From assembly GCA_910579425.1 (NCBI GenBank), contig CAJTVL010000003.1, positions 43,699-107,698 on the forward strand: a stretch of DNA of 64,000 bases. Direction: 5' to 3'. A program made the position numbers and the translations under genes. Each line of letters begins with the position of its first letter. Position 1 is the stretch's first letter. The DNA is from an uncultured Lachnospiraceae bacterium. GTDB lineage: Bacteria > Bacillota > Clostridia > Lachnospirales > Lachnospiraceae. Below the pieces are notes generated by a model. The model made no database searches and was not told where the DNA came from. It saw nothing but the letters and a program-made list of their open reading frames with translations. Shown in pieces: positions 17,148 to 26,737 of the stretch.

Positions 17148-18248
17148 ATGATTTCTAATCAGATATTACAGAATACAATCGAAGGACTTAAATCAATTGT
17201 CAGAGTAGATTTCTGTATTATGGATACGGATGGAAAGGAAGTAGCAACTACGATGGACGGTCTGTCCGGGCGGGGAACGGAGGCGGCAGATTTTGCCAAA
17301 TCCCCGGCAGATTCCCAGGAAATACGGGGGTGTCAGTACTTTAAGATATTTGATGAACAGCAGCTTGAATATATCCTGGCTGCAGAGGGAACGGGAGAAG
17401 ATGTCTATACAATAGGAAAAGTAGCGGCTTTTCAGATTCAAAATCTTCTGGTAGCATATAAGGAGCGCTTTGATAAGGATAATTTTATTAAAAACCTTTT
17501 GCTGGACAATCTCCTTTTGATTGATATTTACAGCCGGGCCAAGAAGCTTCACATACAGACTGACGTAAAGAGGATCGTGATGATCATCGAGACAGCGGAC
17601 AGCAGGGACAATAATGTATTAGAGATTATGAGGGGATTTTACGGCAACAGCAGCAAGGATTTTGTTACGGCGGTAGACGAAAACAATGTCATTTTGGTGA
17701 AGGATTTGCTGGACAGCGAGGGAGGGCGGGACGTTTCCCCTGAAATCGAGAAGGTGGCGGCGAATGTGGAGGCCTTCCTTGCAAAGGAGGGAATGAAAGA
17801 GATACGCATCGCCTATGGCACGGTGGTGAAGGAGATCAAGGAAGTGAGCCGTTCCTACAAGGAAGCAAAAATGGCGATGGACGTAGGAAAGATTTTCTTT
17901 GACGAAAGAAATATTATCGCCTATAGCGAGCTGGGAATAGGCCGTCTGATCTATCAGCTTCCGATTCCGCTGTGCAAAATGTTCATCAAGGAGATTTTCG
18001 GCGGCAAAAGCCCGGATGATTTTGATGAGGAGACACTCATAACGATCAGTAAGTTTTTTGAAAACAGCCTGAATGTTTCCGAGACTTCCAGACAGTTGTT
18101 TATCCACAGGAATACATTGGTCTACAGGCTGGATAAGCTGCAAAAAAGCACGGGGCTGGATCTGCGGGTATTTGAGGATGCCATAACCTTCAGGATTGCC
18201 CTTATGGTAGTGAAATATATGAATTACATGGAAAGCTTTGAATATTAA
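17148..18248 (+). CDS. PucR/CdaR-type transcriptional regulator
   Basis: A 366-residue protein with an N-terminal sensor-like region (about 1-110), a middle GGDEF-like CdaR domain (about 130-290), and a C-terminal PucR helix-turn-helix containing FFENSLNVSETSRQLFIHRNTLVYRL (read as two halves, about 305-330). CdaR members regulate sugar-diacid use, but many clostridia keep a copy just before ftsEX, as here. RBS GAGAGGGG precedes ATG 17148. The ftsE start lies 25 nt downstream, so it may regulate or simply share the division operon. Confidence 0.85.
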   Translation: MISNQILQNTIEGLKSIVRVDFCIMDTDGKEVATTMDGLSGRGTEAADFAKSPADSQEIRGCQYFKIFDEQQLEYILAAEGTGEDVYTIGKVAAFQIQNLLVAYKERFDKDNFIKNLLLDNLLLIDIYSRAKKLHIQTDVKRIVMIIETADSRDNNVLEIMRGFYGNSSKDFVTAVDENNVILVKDLLDSEGGRDVSPEIEKVAANVEAFLAKEGMKEIRIAYGTVVKEIKEVSRSYKEAKMAMDVGKIFFDERNIIAYSELGIGRLIYQLPIPLCKMFIKEIFGGKSPDDFDEETLITISKFFENSLNVSETSRQLFIHRNTLVYRLDKLQKSTGLDLRVFEDAITFRIALMVVKYMNYMESFEY

Positions 18249-18273
18249 AAGAAAGATACAGGTGGTGGACGAT

Positions 18274-19020
18274 TTGGCGAGAAGTGATGTAAAAACCAAA
18301 AGAAGAAAGCGGCAGAACTTTGAGAACCATGAAATAATCACATTGAAAAACGTGAGCAAGGCATATGCCACAGGCGCGCCGGCGCTTAACGGAGTGGATT
18401 TACATATCAACAAAGGGGAATTTGTATTTATAGTAGGGGACAGCGGATCCGGTAAGTCAACCATGATCAAGCTTCTTTTGCGGGAGCTGGTTCCCTCATC
18501 CGGCGAGATTAACGTGATGGGATATGACCTGGTACGCATCCGTCACAGGAAAATACCGAAATTCAGAAGGAATCTTGGCATTGTATTTCAGGATTTCCGT
18601 CTGCTCAAAGACAGAAATGTGTATGAAAATGTGGCTTTTGCCCAGAGAATCATACAGGTGTCAAATAAAGAGATCAAAAGGAATGTACCCAGCATACTGG
18701 CGACCGTAGGCCTGGCGGGCAAGTATAAGGCAAAGCCCAAACAGCTTTCCGGAGGGGAACAGCAGAGGGTGGCCATTGCCAGGGCGCTGGTGAACCGTCC
18801 TACTATTTTACTTGCGGACGAGCCTACCGGAAATCTGGATCCCAAGAATTCCTGGGAAATTATGAAGCTGCTTGAGCAGATTAACGAAAACGGGACGACG
18901 GTGCTGGTGGTGACGCACAACCGCGAGATCGTCAATGCCATGCAAAAGAGAGTGGTTACAATGAAGAAGGGCGTTATCGTCAGCGACGAAGAAAAGGGTG
19001 GATATATCGATGAGGATTAG
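18274..19020 (+). CDS. ftsE: FtsE, cell-division ABC ATPase
   Basis: About 248 residues. Walker A GDSGSGKST, signature LSGGEQQRVAIARAL, Walker B TILLADEPTGNLD and H-loop VVTHNREIV are all present, with the FtsE landmark GIVFQDFRLLKDRNVYENVAFA. No ATG occurs before Walker A, so the start must be non-ATG: TTG 18274 follows AGGTGGT at good spacing. Before the ABC domain there is a basic 20-residue extension (KTKRRKRQ). FtsE and FtsX form the membrane complex that activates peptidoglycan hydrolases at the division site. It overlaps ftsX by 11 nt. Confidence 0.92.
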   Translation: MARSDVKTKRRKRQNFENHEIITLKNVSKAYATGAPALNGVDLHINKGEFVFIVGDSGSGKSTMIKLLLRELVPSSGEINVMGYDLVRIRHRKIPKFRRNLGIVFQDFRLLKDRNVYENVAFAQRIIQVSNKEIKRNVPSILATVGLAGKYKAKPKQLSGGEQQRVAIARALVNRPTILLADEPTGNLDPKNSWEIMKLLEQINENGTTVLVVTHNREIVNAMQKRVVTMKKGVIVSDEEKGGYIDED

Positions 19021-19906
19021 TACATTTTTTTATACTATCAGACAGGGGATTATCAATATTTTCAGAAACAAGTGGTTCTCGCTGGCATCGATTGCCACCA
19101 TAGGCGCCTGCCTGTTTTTGTTCGGTCTCTTTTACTCAATTATCATGAATTTTCAGAATATTGTGAAAACGGCGCAGGAGGGAATCTGTGTCACGGTGCT
19201 GTTCGATGAAGGTGTGAGCCTGGAAAGAATGGAAGAGATCGGAGCCATGATCGAGAGGCGTCCGGAGGTATCGCGGATTAATTTTAAGTCGGCGGATGAA
19301 GCATGGGAAGAGTTTAAGGGAGATTACCTGAAGGGATACGAGGATGGTTTCCTGGAAAACCCGCTGATCGGATCGGACAGCTATGAGGTTTATCTTGACG
19401 ACGTATCCATGCAGCCTGCCCTGGTGACCTACCTGGAAGGGGTGGAAGGGGTCAGAGAGGTGAACAGATCCGAGATTACGGCGACTACGCTTACCGGTGT
19501 CAATGCCCTGGTGGCATATATTTCTGTGGGAATCATTGTCATTCTATTTGCGGTATCTATTTTCCTGATCAGCAACACGGTAACAATCGGGATTTCCGTC
19601 AGAAAAGAGGAAATTGCGATTATGAAATATATCGGCGCCACGGATTTTTTTGTCCGCTCTCCATTCGTGATTGAGGGGATGATGATCGGGGTGATCGGGT
19701 CGCTGATTCCGGTTGGGATTATCTATGTTCTTTATAACAAGATTATTGAATATATTATGATAAAATTTTCCATTTTAACGCGATTGTTAGCCTTTTTACC
19801 CGTAGAAACAATTTTCAAGACACTCCTTCCCGCTTCTGTCATTTTGGGTGTGGGAATCGGTTTTCTGGGCAGTATCGTTACCGTAAGAAAGCATTTGAGA
19901 GTGTAA
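19010..19906 (+). CDS. ftsX: FtsX, cell-division ABC permease
   Basis: 298 residues with the FtsX start MRISTFFYTIRQGI, the first helix around 25-45, a large extracellular loop (about 50-165) and three C-terminal helices including the RKEEIAIMKYIGATDFFVRSPF motif. ATG 19010 is preferred to GTG 18998 by spacing from GGGTGG and by family length. The loop is expected to contact the hydrolase activator encoded by the next gene. Confidence 0.93.
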   Translation: MRISTFFYTIRQGIINIFRNKWFSLASIATIGACLFLFGLFYSIIMNFQNIVKTAQEGICVTVLFDEGVSLERMEEIGAMIERRPEVSRINFKSADEAWEEFKGDYLKGYEDGFLENPLIGSDSYEVYLDDVSMQPALVTYLEGVEGVREVNRSEITATTLTGVNALVAYISVGIIVILFAVSIFLISNTVTIGISVRKEEIAIMKYIGATDFFVRSPFVIEGMMIGVIGSLIPVGIIYVLYNKIIEYIMIKFSILTRLLAFLPVETIFKTLLPASVILGVGIGFLGSIVTVRKHLRV

Positions 19907-19918
19907 GGGTTGGAAGAT

Positions 19919-21136
19919 ATGAAACGTTGGAATAGAGTATTGTCTATAGCGCTGGGACTTTTGCTTGTCTTTGGAGTCTGCGCGAAATATGAAACGGTTA
20001 CCTATGCCAGTGAACTGACGAATGACAGTATCAAGGAAAAGGAAGCGGAGATCAACAGGGCAAAGGAAGAAAAGAAGGCTCTGCAGAGCGGGCTGACCGA
20101 TGTTCAGGCGCTGAAAAAGCAGTTGGAAGCCTCAAAGGCGGAGCTGGCCGGCTATGTGGAAGAGCTGGATGCCAACTTAACCAATATCCAGGAAAAGATC
20201 AACGAGCTCAAAGAGATGATTACTCAGAAGGAAGAAGAGATCGAGCAGAAGGGGATCGAGCTGGAGGAAGCTATTTCCGTGCAGCAGCAGCAGTACGAAG
20301 CCATGAAAACCCGGATCAAGTTTATGTATGAAAAGGGCGATACCATGTACCTGGAGCTTATTCTGGGATCAGAGAGTTTCGGGGATATGCTTAATAAAGC
20401 AGAGTATATCGAGAAGCTTTCGGCCTACGACAGGAAAAAGCTGGACGAATACGTAGCTTATGCGCAATACGTAGGTCTTTGTAAGGAAGAGCTGGAGGAA
20501 GAAAAGGACGTTTTGAGCAAGGCACAGGAAGCGGTGGAGGAGGAGGAAGCCTCCTTAAACGCCCTGATTGCCGAAAAGGAACAGGAAATTTATAAGGTAT
20601 CCTCAGACATTCAGAGTCAGGAAGCAGCCATCAGGGAATATGAGGCGGAGATTGCCGCTCAGACCAGTACCATCAAGACATTGGAGGCTGCCGTTGCGGA
20701 GGAACGCAAAAAACTGGCGGAGGAGCAGAGGCGCAAGTACGACGGGGGTGTCTTTACCTTCCCGGTAGCGTCCTATACCAGGATTTCGGAGGAGTATGGA
20801 AACAGGATTCATCCGATTTTGAAGGTTCCTCAGTTTCACAATGGAATTGACATTGCGGCTCCCGGGGGAACGGCGATTTATGCCGCCTATAACGGAAAAG
20901 TAGTGGCGGCGGACTACAGCAGTTCCATGGGGAATTATGTTATGATAGATCATGGGGACAGTTTGTATACGGTTTATATGCATGCTTCTGCCTTGTACGT
21001 TTCCAAAGGCGCGGAGGTGTCCAAGGGACAGAAAATAGCCGCTGTGGGCAGCACCGGCCGCTCAACAGGAAATCATCTGCATTTCAGCGTGCGTTTGAAC
21101 GGAAGCTATACAAGCCCGTGGAATTATCTGCGGTAA
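19919..21136 (+). CDS. EnvC-like murein hydrolase activator, M23 domain
   Basis: About 405 residues: a signal peptide (MKRWNRVLSIALGLLLVF, cleavage near YAS at about 31), a long Lys/Glu-rich coiled coil (about 35-275), and a C-terminal M23/LytM domain (about 285-405) with HNGID and HLHFSV metal ligands retained. It may therefore be an active endopeptidase, unlike E. coli EnvC, which has lost its metal ligands. The order ftsE-ftsX-coiled-coil-M23 matches the PcsB/EnvC arrangement. ATG 19919 is chosen over TTG 19910 because of the signal peptide and spacing from AAGGG. Confidence 0.92.
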   Translation: MKRWNRVLSIALGLLLVFGVCAKYETVTYASELTNDSIKEKEAEINRAKEEKKALQSGLTDVQALKKQLEASKAELAGYVEELDANLTNIQEKINELKEMITQKEEEIEQKGIELEEAISVQQQQYEAMKTRIKFMYEKGDTMYLELILGSESFGDMLNKAEYIEKLSAYDRKKLDEYVAYAQYVGLCKEELEEEKDVLSKAQEAVEEEEASLNALIAEKEQEIYKVSSDIQSQEAAIREYEAEIAAQTSTIKTLEAAVAEERKKLAEEQRRKYDGGVFTFPVASYTRISEEYGNRIHPILKVPQFHNGIDIAAPGGTAIYAAYNGKVVAADYSSSMGNYVMIDHGDSLYTVYMHASALYVSKGAEVSKGQKIAAVGSTGRSTGNHLHFSVRLNGSYTSPWNYLR

Positions 21137-21145
21137 AGAACACGT

Positions 21146-21167
21146 CTTACCGTCCCGGGACGGTAAG
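21146..21167. repeat. Perfect 22-bp palindrome between M23 and S41 genes
   Basis: CTTACCGTCCC is followed directly by its reverse complement, with the centre between 21156 and 21157. It lies 10 nt after the M23 stop. It has no T-run, so it could be an operator or an RNA-processing hairpin rather than a terminator. Confidence 0.6.
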
Positions 21168-21231
21168 CTTGATGTTTCCCATAAGAGAAGCCGGGAAAGA
21201 GAAACGGAAAAACAGATAGGAGAGATTGTCA

Positions 21232-22545
21232 GTGGAGAGATCAGAAGAGGTAGTAAGCGGATTACCGGCAGAAGCAGAAGGTACGGGCGGGGAAGAGGAA
21301 AAAAGGCTTCGCTCCAGATACTTCCGAAACGGAGTCATTATGGGAGTGCTGAGCGCACTTCTGATTTTGACCGGGGTGTATGCCGGAGGGATGACATACC
21401 GGCTCCTAAAGCTTCGTGAGACCGCCAGCAATACTGCCGCCGGCAGTGAGGAAAGCAGTGTGGTCAGTACAGATACCATCCAGAAGATGAAAACCTTAGA
21501 GGATGCCATCGGAAAATATTTCTTTTATGAAGACGAGGTATCTTCACAGGAGCTTCAGGACGGTATTTATAAAGGAATGATAAACGCTCTGGGTGATCCT
21601 TATTCCGAATATTACTCCAGGGAGGAACTGGAGGAGGCGGTAAACAGCAATCAGGGCATCTCTTATGGGATCGGCGCTTATATCTCCATGAGCAAGCAGA
21701 TGAATCTGGCCATGATCAACGGCGTTATGGAGGAGTCTCCGGCTTTGGAGGCAGGGCTTAAGGAAGGGGATATTATTTATGAGGTGGACGGGGAGTCCAC
21801 CCAGGGAATGAGCCTGACCCAGGTGGTAAACCGTGTAAAGGGACGGGAAGGAACCACGGTGCGCTTGTCGATTTACCGGGAGGGAGAGAATGATTTCCTT
21901 GATTTTGAGATCGAAAGGGGAAAGCAGATTGAAACCACCACCGTGGAGAGCGGTATGCTGGAAAATACAAATAATATTGGTTATCTGCGGATCCGTGAGT
22001 TTGACGGCGTGACGGTGGATCAGTATACGGAAGCCATGGCGGTGCTGAAGGAATATGATATGAAAGGGCTGGTGCTCGACCTGCGCAGCAATCCCGGAGG
22101 CGATTTGACGGCGGTGGTGGATATAGCCGGAAAGATACTGCCTAAAGGGCTGATCGTCTACACAGAGGACAAAAATGGCAACCGGACGGAGTATGTAAGG
22201 GATGATAAGGAAGAGCTTGACATTCCGCTGGTGGTGCTGGTGAATGAATATTCAGCCAGCGCATCGGAAATTCTGGCAGGGGCGATTCAGGATTACAATA
22301 AGGGAACCCTGATCGGAACCACCACTTTTGGGAAAGGCATTGTACAGAAGATACACAGGCTGGACGACGGCACTGCCGTGAAGCTGACGATCAGCGCATA
22401 CTTCACGCCTTCAGGGAGAAATATCCACGGGATTGGTATCGAGCCTGATATTGAGCTGGAGTATGACGAGGAAGGCAGTGAGGAAAAAGGAATCGATAAC
22501 CAGGTAGAAAAGGCAATCGAAATCCTGGAAGGTAAAATACAATAA
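21232..22545 (+). CDS. C-terminal processing protease (S41, CtpA/CtpB type)
   Basis: About 437 residues: cytoplasmic acidic head, one membrane anchor (about 35-58), a PDZ domain (about 135-220) and the S41 core. The catalytic Ser lies in NEYSASASEILAGA and the Lys in TTFGKGIVQ. It cleaves exported substrates outside the membrane. GTG 21232 is favoured over TTG 21226 because AGGAGA is then 8 nt away. Its place after the EnvC-like protein suggests control of hydrolase turnover, as for Prc-type proteases in other bacteria; that is inference. Confidence 0.9.
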   Translation: MERSEEVVSGLPAEAEGTGGEEEKRLRSRYFRNGVIMGVLSALLILTGVYAGGMTYRLLKLRETASNTAAGSEESSVVSTDTIQKMKTLEDAIGKYFFYEDEVSSQELQDGIYKGMINALGDPYSEYYSREELEEAVNSNQGISYGIGAYISMSKQMNLAMINGVMEESPALEAGLKEGDIIYEVDGESTQGMSLTQVVNRVKGREGTTVRLSIYREGENDFLDFEIERGKQIETTTVESGMLENTNNIGYLRIREFDGVTVDQYTEAMAVLKEYDMKGLVLDLRSNPGGDLTAVVDIAGKILPKGLIVYTEDKNGNRTEYVRDDKEELDIPLVVLVNEYSASASEILAGAIQDYNKGTLIGTTTFGKGIVQKIHRLDDGTAVKLTISAYFTPSGRNIHGIGIEPDIELEYDEEGSEEKGIDNQVEKAIEILEGKIQ

Positions 22546-22585
22546 GAAACGGATGGTCTGCCCGGCGCAGGCCATCCGTTTCTTA
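22543..22585. terminator. Strong bidirectional terminator
   Basis: TAAGAAACGGATGG (22543-22556, including the S41 stop) pairs with CCATCCGTTTCTTA (22572-22585), and the stem continues inward through a G-U pair and CTG/CAG to a 7-nt loop. It separates the converging S41 and alpha-galactosidase genes. Confidence 0.8.
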
Positions 22586-22594
22586 TGAATAAGC

Positions 22595-24793
22595 TTAATC
22601 TTTTTTGACAAAGTGCAGCAGGACGCTGCCATAGTCGCCCCGGAGCATTTCCTGAAGGTATCCGGCATTCATCAGCATTTCCCCGGAAAATACCTGGTCA
22701 GTTCCCTCCAGCCGATAGGTTGCTTTGGGGTCAAGGCCTTCTAACCGTAAGCGTCTTGATTTTCGCATCACCTCAAAACGGGCCTGGACATAGGTGACAA
22801 GGCTTTCGCTCCTGTCAGGGCTTACCACCTGCCAGCAGTCATACATATTATTTTCACGGTAGGAGGCAAGGCGGTAGTAGTCGCCCTCCCGAACCAGATC
22901 ATTGTATTTATGGTATTCCTGATTGAAAGCGGTGGCCTTTTTCTTTTCCTCTTCGGTCAGCTTGGTGAGATCCAGTTCATAGCCAAAGGTTCCGGCCAAA
23001 GCTACATGGGCTCTTGTCTCCATGGGTGTGGTGCGGCCTACGGAATGGTTGGGGCATGCGCAGATATGGGCTCCCATGGTACTGAGGGGGTAGAGAAGAG
23101 CAGTACCCTCCTGGATGGAAAGGCGCTCGATGGGATCCATGTCATCCGAGGTCCAAATCTGGGGGCTGTAGTAAAGCATTCCGGCATCAAAACGTCCGCC
23201 GCCGCCGGAGCAGTTTTCAAGCAGCAAATCCGGGAATTCCTGCAGAAGCCTTTCCTGCATCTGGTATAACCCCAATACGTAGCGGTGTGAAAATTCTCCC
23301 ATATGTTCGCTGTCTAAGGCAAAGCTGCCAATATCCGTGATCTGCCGGTTCATGTCCCATTTCACATATTCAATATTTGCACTGCGCAGAATCCGGGCAA
23401 CGCTCTCATAAATATAATCAACGACCTCCTGCCGGGTAATATCCAGCACATACTGGAATCTTCCCATGCTGATCTCCCTGCCCGGCACCTGGATGGCCCA
23501 ATCGGGATGGGCGCGGTAGAGATCGGAATCGGGAGAGATCATCTCCGGCTCAAACCAGAGGCCAAATTTCAGCCCTTCACCGTTAATGCGTTCTACCAGA
23601 GCTTTCAGCCCGCCCTTAAGCTTTTCCTCATTGACCAGCCAGTCTCCGAGAGCGCACTCGTCATTTGCCCTTTTACCGAACCAGCCGTCGTCCAATACCA
23701 GCATTTCAATTCCGGCTTTTTTTGCTTCTTTTGCGATGGCAACCAGCTTGTCGTCATCAAAATCAAAATAAGTGGCTTCCCAGTTGTTTACAAGGATGGG
23801 ACGCTTAGTATGCAGGTATTTGCTGCGGATCAGGTGATTTCTGTACAAATTATGGAAGGAGCGGGTCATGGCTCCAAGGCCTTTGTCGGAATAGGTCATT
23901 ACCGCCTCGGGGGTTTCAAATTGCTCGCCCGGATTTAAAACCCACTCAAAGGTATCGGGATGCATCCCCAGGCTCATCCGTATGCCGTCCTGATGGTCTA
24001 ACTCTGTCTCCGCGATGAAGTTGCCGGAATAAACAAAATTCATGGCATAAACCTCACCCTCCTTCTGGCTGGTTCCGGCCGTGGTAAGAGCCATAAAGGG
24101 CTGTACCTGATGGCTGGTCTCTCCTCTTAAGGAGGACACAATATGTTTTCCGAGCGTTACCCTGCGGGAGGCGATATGGCGTTCTCTCGCCCAGGTTCCA
24201 TGAAGGGTGATGAGATCAAAGCCCTCGTCATCCATATCCAGGCAGGCGCTCAGGATTTTTTCAAGATACAGCTTTTGTGATCCGCTGTTTACAGCCACAA
24301 CGCTTCGGGCAATGACGTCAGAGTCCTCAAAAATACTGTAGCGAAGCAGGATTTTCAGCCCAAGGAGCCGATCGGCCAGAGTGATAACAAGCGTCTGGGC
24401 TTTCCCGCCGGACGCTTTCCCTTCAAAAGTGGCCGGCATATTGGCAATGGCCGGCTTTCCGTCTATGATTTCGTAGCCCTCATAGGTCAATTCACAGACC
24501 CTGTGTCCGCTTTCGCTCCGCACCTGCAGGCAGGTATCCCTGAAATCTCCCGTGCCCCATACCGGGTATTCAAAACTGAAACGATCCATGAGGCCGATTT
24601 TATCTTTCACAAGAGCATGCTCCGCATCTTTCCCTTCCGGCATACGCAGCAGATAAAGGCCGTTGCAGTCGTCCATCTTTTTTCCGTAATACATATGGCC
24701 GAGATACTGATCCCTGGCCACCCCCATCAAATAGGTGGTGTTCGGTGTGTTAAGCTGAAAGATTTTCTTTTCTTCATTTACCTTAATTCCCAT
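22595..24793 (-). CDS. Alpha-galactosidase, GH36
   Basis: A 732-residue cytoplasmic GH36 enzyme, the normal length for clan GH-D tetrameric alpha-galactosidases. An N-terminal beta-supersandwich (about 1-330) precedes the barrel, with LVLDDGWFGKR, the nucleophile Asp in YVKWDMNRQ (about 470) and the acid/base region IWTSDDMDPI (about 540). It hydrolyses terminal alpha-1,6-galactose from raffinose, stachyose or melibiose. No signal peptide, so substrates must be imported; no transporter is adjacent. The AraC-type gene at 24947 is divergent and is the likely activator. Confidence 0.95.
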   Translation of the reverse strand: MGIKVNEEKKIFQLNTPNTTYLMGVARDQYLGHMYYGKKMDDCNGLYLLRMPEGKDAEHALVKDKIGLMDRFSFEYPVWGTGDFRDTCLQVRSESGHRVCELTYEGYEIIDGKPAIANMPATFEGKASGGKAQTLVITLADRLLGLKILLRYSIFEDSDVIARSVVAVNSGSQKLYLEKILSACLDMDDEGFDLITLHGTWARERHIASRRVTLGKHIVSSLRGETSHQVQPFMALTTAGTSQKEGEVYAMNFVYSGNFIAETELDHQDGIRMSLGMHPDTFEWVLNPGEQFETPEAVMTYSDKGLGAMTRSFHNLYRNHLIRSKYLHTKRPILVNNWEATYFDFDDDKLVAIAKEAKKAGIEMLVLDDGWFGKRANDECALGDWLVNEEKLKGGLKALVERINGEGLKFGLWFEPEMISPDSDLYRAHPDWAIQVPGREISMGRFQYVLDITRQEVVDYIYESVARILRSANIEYVKWDMNRQITDIGSFALDSEHMGEFSHRYVLGLYQMQERLLQEFPDLLLENCSGGGGRFDAGMLYYSPQIWTSDDMDPIERLSIQEGTALLYPLSTMGAHICACPNHSVGRTTPMETRAHVALAGTFGYELDLTKLTEEEKKKATAFNQEYHKYNDLVREGDYYRLASYRENNMYDCWQVVSPDRSESLVTYVQARFEVMRKSRRLRLEGLDPKATYRLEGTDQVFSGEMLMNAGYLQEMLRGDYGSVLLHFVKKD

Positions 24794-24946
24794 TGTATTT
24801 CCCTCCGTAACTGTCTAAATTGGGATTGTGCCAAAAATTTTGCAATTTGATCTATTATACTTTATACTTGGAAATAGAACAGCATTTCTTGTTTCTTGTT
24901 ATTGTATTTATGTTGCTTTTGCTAAATAATTGAAAAGGAGTTTTTT

Positions 24947-25816
24947 ATGCAGTTATCTGGCGTTCGGGGGAATACGTCTATTTCACTTCCCGTCCGGATT
25001 TTTTTCAGCGGCCATGAGCAGACGGCGCCCTCCCACGCCTGCGGGCCGGGGGTGTGGCCGCATTATTTATTACATTATGTGCTTGCCGGGGAAGGCGCTT
25101 TTACCAGCGGAGGGCGTACCTGGCATCTAAAGGCGGGCGACGGCTTTTTGATTATACCCGGCGTGGTTTCCAGCTACAGGGCCAGCGAGGAGAAGCCCTG
25201 GGAATACTGCTGGATCGGGTTTGACGGAAGGGATGCCAAAAATACATTGAGTACCTGCGGGGTAAACGCAGATAATCCGGTGTTCTTTGCAGGTTCTCTC
25301 CGGCAGAAAGAAGAAAAGCCGAGGGAGGAGGAGCCGGAAAAAAAGGATATGGGAATTGGCGGAGTGTTGCTTTCTATCAATGATGTGCTGCACGAAGAGC
25401 CCGAAAACGTATATCTGCATCTTTCCTTACTCTACCGTTTTTTTGCATTGCTTCAGCCGGGAAGCATTACAGGCAATAAGGATTCGACAGGGTATTTACA
25501 GAAAGCCATAGATTATATACAGAATAATTACGCTTATGATATAAAAATCCGGGATGTGGCCCGCTATGTGGGGATTGACCGAACCTATCTGTATAAGCTG
25601 TTCTGTCAGGAGCTCGGCACGTCTCCTCAGCAGTATCTGATCAGTTACCGCCTTTCCGTTGCAAAGCAGATGCTGACCACCACCAGCCTCAGAGTGTCGG
25701 AGGTGGCCAATTCCTGCGGTTTTGTGGACAGTACCTCCTTTTGTCATCAGTTCCGCAGTCAGTTTTTGATGACTCCCTCTCAGTTCCGCAAGGCGCCGGG
25801 GGGATCGCCGGTGTAG
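24947..25816 (+). CDS. AraC-family regulator, likely controls alpha-galactosidase
   Basis: A 289-residue regulator with an N-terminal cupin-like sugar pocket (HYVLAGEGAF, GDGFLIIPGV) and a C-terminal double HTH (about 190-285: YDIKIRDVARYVGIDRTYLYKLF and SCGFVDSTSFCHQFRSQF). The RafR/MsmR-like layout and divergence from the alpha-galactosidase gene suggest an activator responding to alpha-galactosides. AAAAGGAG precedes ATG 24947. It ends 13 nt before the convergent AraC gene at 25829. Confidence 0.88.
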   Translation: MQLSGVRGNTSISLPVRIFFSGHEQTAPSHACGPGVWPHYLLHYVLAGEGAFTSGGRTWHLKAGDGFLIIPGVVSSYRASEEKPWEYCWIGFDGRDAKNTLSTCGVNADNPVFFAGSLRQKEEKPREEEPEKKDMGIGGVLLSINDVLHEEPENVYLHLSLLYRFFALLQPGSITGNKDSTGYLQKAIDYIQNNYAYDIKIRDVARYVGIDRTYLYKLFCQELGTSPQQYLISYRLSVAKQMLTTTSLRVSEVANSCGFVDSTSFCHQFRSQFLMTPSQFRKAPGGSPV

Positions 25817-25828
25817 GGGAGCGTCCCC

Positions 25829-26605
25829 TTACAAAATTGATTTCCGGTATTCCAGGGGAGTCATGCCCATGGTTTCCTGAAAAACTCTGTTAAAGCTCCG
25901 CTGGCTGTTAAAGCCCGCATCCTCCCACACGTCGGTAAGGGGCTGTCTGGTGGAGCGGATAAGCTGTAAGGCATATTCCAGCCGGATACGGTTTAAATAC
26001 CCGCGGAAGTTCATGTGCAGCCGGGAAGAAAAAATATGAGAGAGATAATATTTGTTGATATGCAGCTCCCTTGCCAGCACTTCCAGAGTAAGGGGCTCCT
26101 GAAAATGTTCCATAACATAGTGGACCAGGCGGTGAATGAGTTCCATGCTCTCCGGCTGGTTTTCTTTTTGGAGAGATAAGAGGGGCATGATATTCGCCAG
26201 TAAAACCTGGATCCAGGCGCTGCAAAGGGGAATGTCGCCGGAGGAAGCGTATAATCGCTCAAAGGCAAGGGGCACATCCGGGTGCAGGCTCCTGGCAGAC
26301 AAAAAAGGGGTAGAGGGGCTGTATTCCTGAAGGGAGTGCAGGTAGGAACCGGCCAGCGTACTGCCGAAAATGAGAAGCCAGCTCAGGGAACCGCCGGGGG
26401 AATGGTAGCTGTGTATTTTCTGAGGAAAAATGACGGCACAGTCACCCTCCTTCAGTTCTCTGGATTCTCCCATTATGTTTACCCGGATACGCCCCTGGCG
26501 GACAAAAAGGATTTCCGTGTGGCCGTGCAGATGTTCGGGAAATTCCATATTCAAAGAAGAGGAAATCTGCAGGGGGGCGTCCTTGTTTTCATAGAAAGGA
26601 TTCAT
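25829..26605 (-). CDS. AraC-family regulator, likely controls ThuA/Gfo genes
   Basis: A 258-residue AraC protein with an N-terminal cupin (PEHLHGHTEILFVRQGRIRV, a HxH metal-like motif) and a C-terminal HTH pair (LEVLARELHINKYYLSHIF; DVWEDAGFNSQRSFNRVFQ). ATG 26605 is used because AAGGAGG lies 9 nt upstream; the longer ORF starts within the operator region. It is divergent from the ThuA-Gfo/Idh/MocA pair with a perfect palindrome between them. Confidence 0.88.
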   Translation of the reverse strand: MNPFYENKDAPLQISSSLNMEFPEHLHGHTEILFVRQGRIRVNIMGESRELKEGDCAVIFPQKIHSYHSPGGSLSWLLIFGSTLAGSYLHSLQEYSPSTPFLSARSLHPDVPLAFERLYASSGDIPLCSAWIQVLLANIMPLLSLQKENQPESMELIHRLVHYVMEHFQEPLTLEVLARELHINKYYLSHIFSSRLHMNFRGYLNRIRLEYALQLIRSTRQPLTDVWEDAGFNSQRSFNRVFQETMGMTPLEYRKSIL

Positions 26606-26630
26606 ATGGGCATACCTCCTTAATATAACA

Positions 26631-26646
26631 ATTTTTGGCCAAAAAT
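26631..26646. repeat. Perfect 16-bp palindrome in divergent AraC/ThuA region
   Basis: ATTTTTGGCCAAAAAT is self-complementary and lies between the divergent starts at 26605 and 26738. It could be an operator; AraC proteins usually bind direct repeats, so another regulator is possible. Confidence 0.45.
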
Positions 26647-26737
26647 ACGGGTAATATGACAATCATTATAGAGCAGGATGTGCTATGATGCAATTACCAA
26701 AAAAAGTAATGAACCAAGGGAAAAGGAGAAGGTTACT

